Shown here: in pieces, positions 1-7,508 of the stretch | Layout of the letters: each line of letters begins with the position of its first letter | How positions within the stretch are numbered: the first letter of the stretch is position 1 | Origin: Amycolatopsis rifamycinica | Lineage (GTDB): Bacteria; Actinomycetota; Actinomycetes; Mycobacteriales; Pseudonocardiaceae | Length of the DNA: 64,000 nucleotides | Assembly (NCBI RefSeq): GCF_000695625.1 | Contig: NZ_JMQI01000046.1 | Coordinates: 1 to 64,000 of the forward strand | Reading direction: 5' to 3' | The notes under the pieces: model-generated | The model's database searches: none | The model's input: only the letters and a program-made list of their open reading frames with translations | What the model was told of the DNA's origin: nothing | Translations under genes and position numbers: made by a program

Positions 1-27
1 CGGCCGGGTTTCCTCGGTGAGGGTCAC
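1..27 (-). CDS. start of a coupled downstream ORF, cut by the window edge
   Basis: A GTG at 27-25 overlaps the TGA stop (26-24) of the 61-codon ORF before it in a GTGA arrangement. It reads MTLTEETRP before the window ends. Four-base overlaps of this kind are used for translational coupling throughout this window, so a real gene is plausible. Alternatively this is the true continuation, after a frameshift, of the preceding ORF, which would make the two parts one second terpene cyclase-like cargo protein. Nine codons cannot decide between these. Confidence 0.3.
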
Positions 28-209
28 GGGGTGGCCCGCCGATCGGGTTCGGGGGCGTGCGGCGGGCGGGTGCCGCCGGTGCGCGGGGTGACCCGGGCGG
101 CGGCGGTGCCCAGCCCGGTCGGCCCGAACGCAGAAGGCGGCAGGCCGGTCCCGGGACGCGGTGGTTCGGTGTCGGGTTTGCGGGGCGGGGTGCGGGGTTC
201 GGGCATCAT
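24..209 (-). CDS. 61-aa protein with an encapsulin cargo-like motif
   Basis: The ATG at 209-207 overlaps the shell gene stop (ATGA), so translation is probably coupled to the encapsulin. The product is Pro/Arg-rich and looks disordered. Residues about 21-39 read GLPPSAFGPTGLGTAAARV, matching the motif GLPSGPFGLGTSAARI near the N-terminus of the neighbouring terpene cyclase. In family 2B encapsulin systems the disordered N-terminus of the cyclase carries the loading signal, so this ORF looks like a loading peptide without its enzyme. It is either a genuine small shell-associated peptide or the N-terminal piece of a second cyclase interrupted by a frameshift near position 24. I cannot tell which from this window. 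Confidence 0.5.
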   Translation of the reverse strand: MMPEPRTPPRKPDTEPPRPGTGLPPSAFGPTGLGTAAARVTPRTGGTRPPHAPEPDRRATP

Positions 210-1609
210 CCCTCCCGGCCGATTTCGGCGGCTTCGAGGACGGCGAGGGCGTCGGGGACGAGGACGGCGGCGGAGTAGTAGGCGGAGACGAGGTAGGAGA
301 TGATGGCTTGGTCGTTGATGCCCATGAAGCGGACGTTGAGGCCGGGCTGGTATTCGTCGGGCAGGCCGGTTTGGTGGAGGCCGACGACGCCTTGGGCGGA
401 TTCGCCGGTGCGCATCAGCAGGATGGAGCTGGTGCGGGTGTCGGTGACGGGGATTTTGTTGCAGGGCAGGATGGGGACGCCGCGCCAGGAGGGGACCTGG
501 TGGCCGCCGAGGTCGACGCTGGTGGGGTAGAGGCCGGCTTTGGTGCATTCGCGGCCGAACGCGGCGATGGTTTTGGGGTGGGCGAGGAAGAAGCCGGGGT
601 CTTTCCAGACCAGGGTGAGCAGCTGGTCGAGGTCATCAGGGGTGGGTGGGCCGGTGCGGGTGGGGATGCGCTGGGCGAAGTCGGCGTTGTGCAGTAGCCC
701 GAAGTCGGGGTTGTTGATCAGTTCGTGTTCCTGGCGTTCGCGCAGCGCCTCGACGGTGAGCCGGAGTTGCTGTTCGATCTGGTTCATCGGCTGGTTGTAG
801 AGGTCGGCGACGCGGGAGTGGACCCGCAGGACGGTTTGGGCGACGGAGAGTTCGTATTCGCGGGGGCGGGCTTCGTAGTCGACGAAGGTGCCGGGCAGGA
901 CCGGTTCGCCGTCGTGGCCGGAGGCGAGGGAGATTTCGGCTTCGCCGTGGTCGTTGCTGGCCGCGGCGCCGCGGGCCTGGTAGTCCCGCAGGTGGTTTTG
1001 CAGGGTTTCGGAGCGGGCCAGGACGTCGTCGAAGGCGGCGCGGGGCAGGGTCAGCACGGTGCAGGTGGTGACGGCTTTGGCGGTGAATTCCCAGATGCCG
1101 TCGGGGTCGGTGAGGGTGGTCTCGCCGAAGTGGTCGCCGTCGGCGAGGGTGCCCAGGACGACCTGGTCGCCGTAGGCGCCGGTGCCGACCTTGGTGATTT
1201 TGCCGTGGGCGAGGAGGAACACCTGGTCGGCGGGGGAGCCGAATTCGACCAGGGCGTCGCCGGGGGCGTATTCCTGCTGGGTGAACCGGTCGGCCAGTTC
1301 GATCAGGACCTCGTCGTCGTCGAAGCCGCGCAGCGGGCGCAGTTCCCCCAGTTCGGGGGGGATGACCCGGACCTGGGCGCCGGTGGTGGTGAAGGTGACC
1401 CGGCCGTCCCCGACCGCGTAGGACAGGCGCCGGTTGACCCGGTAGGACCCCGCGGCGACCTCCACCCACGGCAGCACCTTCAGCAGCCACCGCGAGGAGA
1501 TCCCCTGCATCTGCGGGACCGACTTCGTCGTCGTCGCCAAGGTCCGGGCCGCCGCCCGCCCCAAACTCGACGGGACCTGCTCCACATCCACCGGGTCGGT
1601 GACACTCAC
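206..1609 (-). CDS. family 2B encapsulin shell protein with cyclic-nucleotide-binding-like domain
   Basis: Shell subunit of an HK97-fold protein nanocompartment. The 467-residue product starts at a GTG with GAGG seven bases upstream. Residues about 95-225 form a cyclic-nucleotide-binding-like insertion (stretches such as YAPGDALVEFGSPADQVF and GDHFGETTLTD). The C-terminal half (LYNQPMNQIEQQLRLTVEALRERQEHEL, HPKTIAAFGREC, SVDLGGHQVPSWRGVPI) is the SrpI-like family 2 shell core. The gene lies 13 bp after the 2-methylisoborneol synthase gene and is last in the set methyltransferase-cyclase-shell, the order known for Streptomyces 2-MIB loci. Family knowledge says such shells enclose the terpene cyclase. 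Whether the insertion binds a nucleotide here cannot be read from the sequence. Confidence 0.9.
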   Translation of the reverse strand: MSVTDPVDVEQVPSSLGRAAARTLATTTKSVPQMQGISSRWLLKVLPWVEVAAGSYRVNRRLSYAVGDGRVTFTTTGAQVRVIPPELGELRPLRGFDDDEVLIELADRFTQQEYAPGDALVEFGSPADQVFLLAHGKITKVGTGAYGDQVVLGTLADGDHFGETTLTDPDGIWEFTAKAVTTCTVLTLPRAAFDDVLARSETLQNHLRDYQARGAAASNDHGEAEISLASGHDGEPVLPGTFVDYEARPREYELSVAQTVLRVHSRVADLYNQPMNQIEQQLRLTVEALRERQEHELINNPDFGLLHNADFAQRIPTRTGPPTPDDLDQLLTLVWKDPGFFLAHPKTIAAFGRECTKAGLYPTSVDLGGHQVPSWRGVPILPCNKIPVTDTRTSSILLMRTGESAQGVVGLHQTGLPDEYQPGLNVRFMGINDQAIISYLVSAYYSAAVLVPDALAVLEAAEIGREG

Positions 1610-1622
1610 AACGAAACCTCAA

Positions 1623-2744
1623 TCACTGGTAGCGGGGATTGGTGGCGTGCCAGGTGAAGCCGCCGCCCATCCAGGAACGGACACCCACGAGGAACCGCTG
1701 CAGCTCCGGCGACGGCACGGCCATCAGCTCCCGGTGGCCGTCCTCGAACTCGTGGACGATCTTGTTGTGCAGTGCGACGGTGGCCTCGACCGCCTCTTCG
1801 ACCGGGCAGCCCCGGTCCGCGGCGATCTGCAGCACCATGTTGCAGACCGGTTTCTCGTCGGCCGCGTCCTTGGCCACCGAATGGAGGTCGTTGACCAGCA
1901 CCGACGCCGTCCCGGCCCGCATCATCGCCTCGCGCACGCGCGGGTCGTAGTAGAACGGGGCGGCCAGCTCGTAACCGCCGACGGCGTCGACGAGGGTCAT
2001 CGACGTGTAGAAGCTGTCGTGCTGGCGGGCCGCCAGGTACTCCCACGCCGGCGGGTAGCGTCCCGTGTGGCGCCACGCCGCGTAGGCGTCCCAGCTGACG
2101 AACATCGAGAACGTCGCGTAGCAGACGCGCTGCACGAGCACCGGGGAACCGTGCCGGCCCAGGTGGTCGATCGCCGAGTGCAGCCCGACGAGGATCGGGT
2201 CCGCGCGCAGCGCCTCCTCCAGCGGGGCCGAGAACTCCCCGGCCGGGGCGACCGGGTCCATCGCGGCCATGACGAGCGCCAGGCGCGGGGGGAGTTCGGT
2301 GGGCGCCGCGCCGAGCGTGCTGTCGTCGGCGTAGTAGTCGTCGGCCGCCCACCAGACCGCGTTGAGCTGCGCCGCGACGAGCAGCCGGTCCGGGTCGTCG
2401 CAGTCGGCGTGGGCGAGCATCGCCAGCCTGCCGAACCCGGCCCCGGCGATCTGCTCCAGGCCCTTGCCGGTGAACCCGCAGCCGGCCGCCCAGTTGACCA
2501 GGCGCCGGTCGACCTCCGCGGCGAGGCCGTCGTCGACGCGGCCCACGAGCGGGCAGTACAGCGGCGACGCGCTGCCGTCACCCCACGGCAGGTACGCGTA
2601 CGCCGGGTCCTGCCCGGGCGACGGCGCGAACTGGGTCGCGATCCGCGCCGCCGACGTCCCGAGCCCGAACGGCCCCGACGGCAGCCCCGCGGCTTCCCCG
2701 ATGGTCCATTGTGGACATGTGGCCCTGGTGCTCTCCCCGGTCAC
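1623..2744 (-). CDS. 2-methylisoborneol synthase (class I terpene cyclase, encapsulin cargo)
   Basis: Cyclises 2-methyl-geranyl diphosphate to the earthy odorant 2-methylisoborneol. The 373-residue protein has the Mg-binding aspartate motif DDYYADD at residues 135-141 and the NSE-type triad NDLHSVAKD at 285-293. It ends with WMGGGFTWHATNPRYQ, typical of these enzymes. Start is a GTG nine bases after the methyltransferase stop. The N-terminal disordered segment is short (about 60 residues, against roughly 100 or more in Streptomyces enzymes) and carries GLPSGPFGLGTSAARI at 20-35, the likely shell-loading motif. It sits between the methyltransferase that makes its substrate and the shell that should enclose it. 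Confidence 0.92.
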   Translation of the reverse strand: MTGESTRATCPQWTIGEAAGLPSGPFGLGTSAARIATQFAPSPGQDPAYAYLPWGDGSASPLYCPLVGRVDDGLAAEVDRRLVNWAAGCGFTGKGLEQIAGAGFGRLAMLAHADCDDPDRLLVAAQLNAVWWAADDYYADDSTLGAAPTELPPRLALVMAAMDPVAPAGEFSAPLEEALRADPILVGLHSAIDHLGRHGSPVLVQRVCYATFSMFVSWDAYAAWRHTGRYPPAWEYLAARQHDSFYTSMTLVDAVGGYELAAPFYYDPRVREAMMRAGTASVLVNDLHSVAKDAADEKPVCNMVLQIAADRGCPVEEAVEATVALHNKIVHEFEDGHRELMAVPSPELQRFLVGVRSWMGGGFTWHATNPRYQ

Positions 2745-2753
2745 TCCGCCGCC

Positions 2754-3605
2754 TCAGACGCGGTCGGCGGCGATCAGCAGGTAGTGGAAACTGCCCTCGC
2801 GGTAGGCGGTCAGGAACGGCTTTTCGATACCGGTGGCGACCGACGACTTCTCCCGCAGCTCCCAGTACGGGATCGTCGCCGCGGTGAGGTCGACGACGTT
2901 GATCGGCACGAACCCGTTGGCGGCCAAGGCCTTGAAGTAGTCGCCGCGGGCGTGGATGTTGCAGATGTAGTGCTGGTCGATCTGGCTGACCGCGCGCGAC
3001 CGGCCGCCCGTGACGTCGTTGTAGCACCCGGTGATCGTCACGTACCGGCCGCCGGGCTTGAGCTGCCGCGCGTGCTCGGCGAACAGGTCGTTCAGGTCCA
3101 CGTACATCGTGCTCTCGTTGTTCCAGATGCCCTGGAACACGCCCGATTCGAACCCGGTGTCGAGCATGTTCCGCAGGTGGTAGCGCACCGAGCCGTCGAT
3201 CCCGCGCTGCCGGACGTGCTCGTTGGCGAACCCGACCTGCTGCTCGGAAATGGAGATGCCGTCGACCTGGCAGCCGAACCGCAGGTGGGCCATGACGCTC
3301 GTGCCGCCGCGGCCGCAGCCGGCGTCGAGCAGCCGGTCCTCCGGCGCGATCGGGCCCAGGTGGTCGAGGAGGACGTCCGCCTGCGCGGTCTCGAGCCGGT
3401 GCATCTCGGCGATGATCGCCTCGTCGCGCGTGGCGGCCGGGGCCTCGAGCACCGCGGGGTCGTAGTCACCGAGGCCGTAGTGGTGGTGGTAGAGGCCGTC
3501 GACGTCGCCGAGCCGCAGGTTCACCGGATCCTTCTCCGCGTTCCAGTAGTCGGCGACCGACTGCTGGTACGCGGTGCGGGTCACGGGCTTCTCGAGAGCG
3601 GTCAT
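2754..3605 (-). CDS. geranyl diphosphate 2-C-methyltransferase
   Basis: SAM-dependent enzyme that methylates geranyl diphosphate at C2, supplying the 2-MIB synthase. The first in-frame ATG gives 302 residues. I choose the inner ATG at 3605 (283 aa, MTALEKPVTR) because GAGGAG lies eight bases ahead. The SAM-binding loop LDAGCGRGGTS follows DHLGPIAPEDR, and WNNESTMYVDL plus the GGRYVTITGC stretch match the sterol/GPP methyltransferase family. First gene of the 2-MIB/encapsulin operon; nine bases separate it from the cyclase. Two inverted repeats just upstream may control the operon. Confidence 0.92.
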   Translation of the reverse strand: MTALEKPVTRTAYQQSVADYWNAEKDPVNLRLGDVDGLYHHHYGLGDYDPAVLEAPAATRDEAIIAEMHRLETAQADVLLDHLGPIAPEDRLLDAGCGRGGTSVMAHLRFGCQVDGISISEQQVGFANEHVRQRGIDGSVRYHLRNMLDTGFESGVFQGIWNNESTMYVDLNDLFAEHARQLKPGGRYVTITGCYNDVTGGRSRAVSQIDQHYICNIHARGDYFKALAANGFVPINVVDLTAATIPYWELREKSSVATGIEKPFLTAYREGSFHYLLIAADRV

Positions 3606-3624
3606 CGATGGCACTCCTCGTTCG

Positions 3625-3653
3625 TTTCCTTGCCAGGAAAGGGATTCGATCCC
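3625..3653. promoter_or_regulatory. paired inverted repeats upstream of the 2-MIB/encapsulin operon
   Basis: TTTCCT-TGCC-AGGAAA (3625-3640) is followed directly by GGGAT-TCG-ATCCC (3641-3653). Both are perfect and lie 20-48 bases upstream of the methyltransferase start, where an operator or 5' leader hairpin would be. No regulator gene is adjacent. The pairing is seen directly; the function is inferred. Confidence 0.4.
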
Positions 3654-3830
3654 CTTGGGCAAGACGCTAGTGGCGGGAGTTTCACCGGGACAAGCAGCTT
3701 CACCCCGGTTCCGCCGTCGTTGCCCGTCCGGCTCAGTGGAAGCGGTGCCCCAGGTGGTCCGGACCGGCGTGCCGACCCTCGTTGGAGATCGGCATCGCCT
3801 CGACCGGGTGACGAAACGCGACGGTGCGTG

Positions 3831-5375
3831 TCAGGTGATGTCGAGGTTCGCCATCATGCCCATGTCCTCGTGTTCGGCGTTGTGGCAGTGGAAGAGGTAC
3901 CTTCCGCGGTAGCCGTCGAAGCGAGTGATGATCTCCGCCGCCTCGCCAGGACGCAGCGAAACGGTGTCCTTGAGCCCGGCGTCGTGCGGCAGCGGCGGCC
4001 GCCCGCCGCGCGAAAGCACGCGGAAACCCGCCAGGTGCAGGTGAACCGGGTGGTGGACGTCGGCGACGAGCCGCCACACCTCGACGTCGCCGAAGGACAC
4101 GGTGACGTCCGTGCGGGCCGGGTCGAACGGCCGCCCGTCGACCAGCCAGCCGTGCCCGCCCGCCGTCCGCCCCGTGCGGAAGGAGAAATCGCGCACCCGG
4201 ACCGGCCGGTCCCACGACGGCAGGTCCGCCGACAGCACCGCGGGGACGCGGCTGTCGTCCCGGGCGCGGCGGGCGACCCGGAAGGCCAGCACCTCGGCGG
4301 TGCGCCCCGTCCCGAGGCGGTTGAGGAGGCGGACGCGGCCGCCGACCGGGACGTCCGCGAAGTCGACGACGACGTCGTAGCGTTCGGCCGGCCCGATCGG
4401 CAGGGTCGCGTGGGTGACCGGCGCGGCGAGCAGCCCCTGGTCGGCACCGACCTGGACGAGCGGGAGCCGCCGCTGGTCGTCGGTGACCGCCTCGAGTTCG
4501 TAGTGCCGCGCGTTCGACGCGTTGAGGACCCGCAGCCGGTACCGGGCCGCGTCGACTTCGTGCACCGGCCACGGCACGCCGTTGACCAGGATCACGTCGC
4601 CGAGCACCCCGCCCCGGAAACTCTCCCGTACACCCGGCCGGTCCCGCAGCGTACCGTCGAGCGACGGGTAGTCGAGGCTGCCGTCCGCGGCGAACGCGCG
4701 GTCGGCGATCAGCAGCGGCAGTTCCCGCGCGCCCGAGGGAAGGCCGAGCGCTTCTTCGGCGTCGTCGCGCACGATGTGCAGGCCGGCCAGGCCGCGCCAG
4801 AGCGCCGGAGCCGTGAAGTCCATCCGGTGGTCGTGGTACCACAGCAGCGCCGGCCGCTGGTCGAGCGGAAACGTGTAGCCGCGGGTCAGCCGCGTCCGCA
4901 CGGCCCGCGGGTCGGGCATCGTGTGGTGGTCCGCCGTCCAGCCCGCGGGCAGCACCAGGTCGGTCGGGTAGCCGTCGGAGCCCGCCGGCGTCCGCCCGCC
5001 GTGCAGGTGCACCACGGTCGGCACGGGCAGCTCGTTGCGGTGGGTCACGGTGATCGGCCTGCCCCGGCGCGATTCGATCGTCGGACCGGGGAAGGTCCCG
5101 TCGTAGGTCCACATCGGCGTCGGGATCCCGGGCAGGATCTCGATGTCCGCGACGCGCTGGGTGATCTCGTAGCGGCCGGGGGACACCGGCCGCAGGACCC
5201 GCGGCAGCGGCAGCGGCAGCCGGAACGGCGGCGGCAGCGGCACCGCGCTGCGGAGTTCGGCGCCGGTGACCGCGGGACGCCGGGACAACGCGGCCGCGGT
5301 GGTCAGCCCGGCGGCGGTCAGCAGGCCGAAGGCGCCGCCGAGGCGCAGCACCTGGCGACGGCTCGGTTCACGCAT
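3831..5375 (-). CDS. Tat-exported multicopper oxidase (CotA/bilirubin oxidase-like)
   Basis: Laccase-type oxidase coupling oxidation of phenols, bilirubin-like compounds or metal ions to reduction of oxygen. The 514-residue protein opens with a Tat signal (SRRQVLRLGG). All four copper-ligand motifs are present: HLHGG near residue 122, WYHDH near 180, HPVHLHLAGF near 440 and the C-terminal HCHNAEHEDMGMM near 495, whose last Met is the expected axial type 1 ligand. Length fits the three-cupredoxin CotA group. Its start overlaps by eight bases the stop of a small membrane protein gene, so the two are co-transcribed. Substrate is not readable from sequence. Confidence 0.9.
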   Translation of the reverse strand: MREPSRRQVLRLGGAFGLLTAAGLTTAAALSRRPAVTGAELRSAVPLPPPFRLPLPLPRVLRPVSPGRYEITQRVADIEILPGIPTPMWTYDGTFPGPTIESRRGRPITVTHRNELPVPTVVHLHGGRTPAGSDGYPTDLVLPAGWTADHHTMPDPRAVRTRLTRGYTFPLDQRPALLWYHDHRMDFTAPALWRGLAGLHIVRDDAEEALGLPSGARELPLLIADRAFAADGSLDYPSLDGTLRDRPGVRESFRGGVLGDVILVNGVPWPVHEVDAARYRLRVLNASNARHYELEAVTDDQRRLPLVQVGADQGLLAAPVTHATLPIGPAERYDVVVDFADVPVGGRVRLLNRLGTGRTAEVLAFRVARRARDDSRVPAVLSADLPSWDRPVRVRDFSFRTGRTAGGHGWLVDGRPFDPARTDVTVSFGDVEVWRLVADVHHPVHLHLAGFRVLSRGGRPPLPHDAGLKDTVSLRPGEAAEIITRFDGYRGRYLFHCHNAEHEDMGMMANLDIT

Positions 5376-5751
5376 CGACGACCTCCGGGGGACGGCGCCA
5401 CAGCGCGACGACCAACGTGACGAGCCCCGCGACGGTCAGCACGCCCAGCGGCAGGTGCAGCCACAGAGCGCCGTCCAGCCCGGCGAAGTACTGGACCGTC
5501 TCCGCGGCCACCACGGCCGCCGTGGCGAGGAACGGCCACGCCCGCCGCAGCCGGGCCCAGACCACGATCGCGGCGATCAGCTGCAGGTAGCCGAGGGACG
5601 TGACGACGTCGGCCCCGGTCGCGTGCAGCCGCAGGCCGTCGTAGTCCCCGCTCAGGTACACCCCGGCGAACACCGGCTGGCCGGCGATCGCCACCAGGTG
5701 CCCACCCGCCAGGGCCCGCAGCGCCCCACTCGTTTTCCCGAATCTTCGCAC
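5368..5751 (-). CDS. four-helix membrane protein coupled to the multicopper oxidase
   Basis: A 127-residue protein with four predicted membrane segments (roughly residues 14-32, 48-66, 70-90 and 95-118). No cofactor motif or family I can name. It is first in a two-gene unit: the oxidase start lies inside its last codons, suggesting coupled production and perhaps a membrane anchor or electron-transfer partner, which is inference. It diverges from a LysR regulator gene 76 bases away, which may control it. Confidence 0.7.
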   Translation of the reverse strand: MRRFGKTSGALRALAGGHLVAIAGQPVFAGVYLSGDYDGLRLHATGADVVTSLGYLQLIAAIVVWARLRRAWPFLATAAVVAAETVQYFAGLDGALWLHLPLGVLTVAGLVTLVVALWRRPPEVVDA

Positions 5752-5762
5752 ATTCCGAAGCT

Positions 5763-5773
5763 ATGACCGTCAT
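5763..5773. promoter_or_regulatory. palindrome between oxidase unit and LysR gene
   Basis: ATGAC-C-GTCAT is a perfect 5-1-5 palindrome in the 76-base divergent intergenic region, with extra ATGTCAT and TTATGACG half-site-like copies nearby. LysR regulators commonly bind between their own gene and a divergent target, so this is a candidate site. It does not match the textbook T-N11-A box closely. Confidence 0.3.
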
Positions 5774-5827
5774 GTCATCGTGTCTAAGATCAATATCGCT
5801 ATGGTGTTATGACGCGGGAGGCATGAC

Positions 5828-6709
5828 GTGGAACTGGCAACGCTGCGACAGTTCCTCGTGGTGGCCCGGCTGGAACACCTCAGCCGCGCGGCCGAAGAGC
5901 TGCGCGTCGCCCAGCCGTCGCTGAGCCGCACCATCGCGCGGTTGGAGAACGAGCTCGGCACGCCGTTGTTCGACCGGGCCGGCCGGCTCCGGCTCAACGA
6001 CGCCGGAAAGCTCTTCCGCGGCTACGTCGAACGTGCCCTCGGCGAGCTCGACGCCGGACGTCGAGCGGTCGCCGACGCGACCGGCGAGGGCTTCGGCACC
6101 GTGCGGCTGGCGTCGGAAACCTTCCTCACCCTCACCCGGCCGCTCGCGGCGTTCAAGCGTGCGCACCCGGACATCGAGGTCGAGCTGCACCAGCTGCCCG
6201 CCGACGCGATGGCCCGGGCGCTGCGGGCCCACGAGATCGACCTGTGCGTGGCGTCGCAACCGATCCCCGACGAGGGCCTGGCCGGGGTCCGGCTGCTCGA
6301 CGAGCCGGTGCTGGTGGCCACGCCGCTCGGACACCGGCTGGCGGACCGTGCCTCGGTCCGTGTCGAAGACCTCGCCGGCGAGCCGTTCGTCACCGCCCGG
6401 CCCGGTCACTGGCACCGGCGGCTGCTCGACCGGCTCTTCGCCGCCCGCGACCTGACGCCGAAGATCGTCTTCGAAGGCGACGAACCCGGCGCCATCCAGG
6501 AACTCATCGGCGCCGGGCTCGGCATCGGGCTCAACCCGGCGATGGCCCGCCGCGTCGCCGCCCAGGTGCCGGTCGTCTGGCTCCCGGTCGACAACCCGGA
6601 CTGCCGTCGCACGATCACCCTGTTCTGGACCGCCGGTGAGCGCCTCCCCGCCGCGGCCCGGCTGATGCGCACCACGCTCACCGGGTGGGTTTGGGACCCT
6701 CCGTCGTGA
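5828..6709 (+). CDS. LysR family transcriptional regulator
   Basis: A 293-residue regulator with an N-terminal winged helix-turn-helix (MELATLRQFLVVARLEHLSR, then AAEELRVAQPSLSRTIARLE) and a LysR substrate-binding domain from about residue 90. The GTG start is preceded by GGGAGG. It diverges from the membrane protein/multicopper oxidase unit and is a natural candidate to regulate it. Its 3' end overlaps the convergent ABC permease gene by 32 bases, so the two messages are antisense at their ends. Confidence 0.88.
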   Translation: MELATLRQFLVVARLEHLSRAAEELRVAQPSLSRTIARLENELGTPLFDRAGRLRLNDAGKLFRGYVERALGELDAGRRAVADATGEGFGTVRLASETFLTLTRPLAAFKRAHPDIEVELHQLPADAMARALRAHEIDLCVASQPIPDEGLAGVRLLDEPVLVATPLGHRLADRASVRVEDLAGEPFVTARPGHWHRRLLDRLFAARDLTPKIVFEGDEPGAIQELIGAGLGIGLNPAMARRVAAQVPVVWLPVDNPDCRRTITLFWTAGERLPAAARLMRTTLTGWVWDPPS

Positions 6710-7508
6710 TCCCGGCGAGGAAGTGGCGCTGGGCCACGAAGAACACGATCAACAGCGGCACGGTCGTGATGACGCTGCCGGCCAGCACGATCTCCCACCG
6801 CTGCTCGCCCGCCTGGCCGAACTGGTCGGACAGCGCCTTGAGCCCACGGGGCAGCGTGTACAGCGCCGGGTCGCGCAGGTAGATCAGCGGCTTGAGCAGG
6901 TCCGACCAGCTGGCCTTGAGCTCGAACACGAAACTGACGATCAGCGCCGGGCGGCACAGCGGCACGGCGATGCGCCAGAACAGCGTCCAGTGGCTCGCGC
7001 CGTCGATCCGCGCGGCTTCGAACACCTCGCGGGGCAGGCCGAGGAAGAACTGGCGCAGCAGGAAGATGTAGAACGCGCTGCCGAACAGGTTCCCCGCCCA
7101 CAGCGGCACCTGCGTGTGCGCGAGGCCGGCGCTGTTCCAGATCAGGTACACCGGGATCATCGTCACCGCGGCGGGCAGCATCATCGTGGCGAGCACCAGG
7201 CCGAAGAGCGCGTTGCGGCCGGGGAACCGGAAGTAGGCGAACCCGAACGCCACCAGCGAACTGGTCAGCGTGACGGCCACCGCCGCCGCGAGCGACACCA
7301 CGACGCTGTTGACCAGCCAGGCCGCGACCGGCGCGGCCCGCCAGATCTCGACGTAGTTCTCCCAGGCCCAGGTGCGGGGGATCAGCACGTTGTCGAACAC
7401 CTGCGCGCGCGGCTTCACCGAGGCGCTCAGCAGCCAGACGAACGGGTAGAGGAAGAGCACGGTCGCCGCGGCCAGCGCCGTCCAGCGGACCACGCGCCGC
7501 GCCGTCAC
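6678..7508 (-). CDS. carbohydrate ABC transporter permease (MalG type)
   Basis: Inner-membrane permease of a sugar importer. The 276-residue protein starts at GTG 7508, which overlaps the stop of the first permease (GTGA). Six membrane segments are apparent, and the cytoplasmic EAA loop reads EVFEAARIDGASHWTLFWRIAVP, which contacts the ATPase. Third gene of the unit binding protein-permease-permease. No ATPase gene follows, so a shared MsiK-type ATPase encoded elsewhere is expected, as usual for actinomycete sugar importers. Confidence 0.9.
   Translation of the reverse strand: MTARRVVRWTALAAATVLFLYPFVWLLSASVKPRAQVFDNVLIPRTWAWENYVEIWRAAPVAAWLVNSVVVSLAAAVAVTLTSSLVAFGFAYFRFPGRNALFGLVLATMMLPAAVTMIPVYLIWNSAGLAHTQVPLWAGNLFGSAFYIFLLRQFFLGLPREVFEAARIDGASHWTLFWRIAVPLCRPALIVSFVFELKASWSDLLKPLIYLRDPALYTLPRGLKALSDQFGQAGEQRWEIVLAGSVITTVPLLIVFFVAQRHFLAGITTEGPKPTR

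Noticed and set aside
1599..5420. 1273-codon open frame on the plus strand across the 2-MIB and oxidase genes
   Set aside because: Arg/Val/Gly-rich shadow of well-supported minus-strand genes; no ribosome site and no domain.
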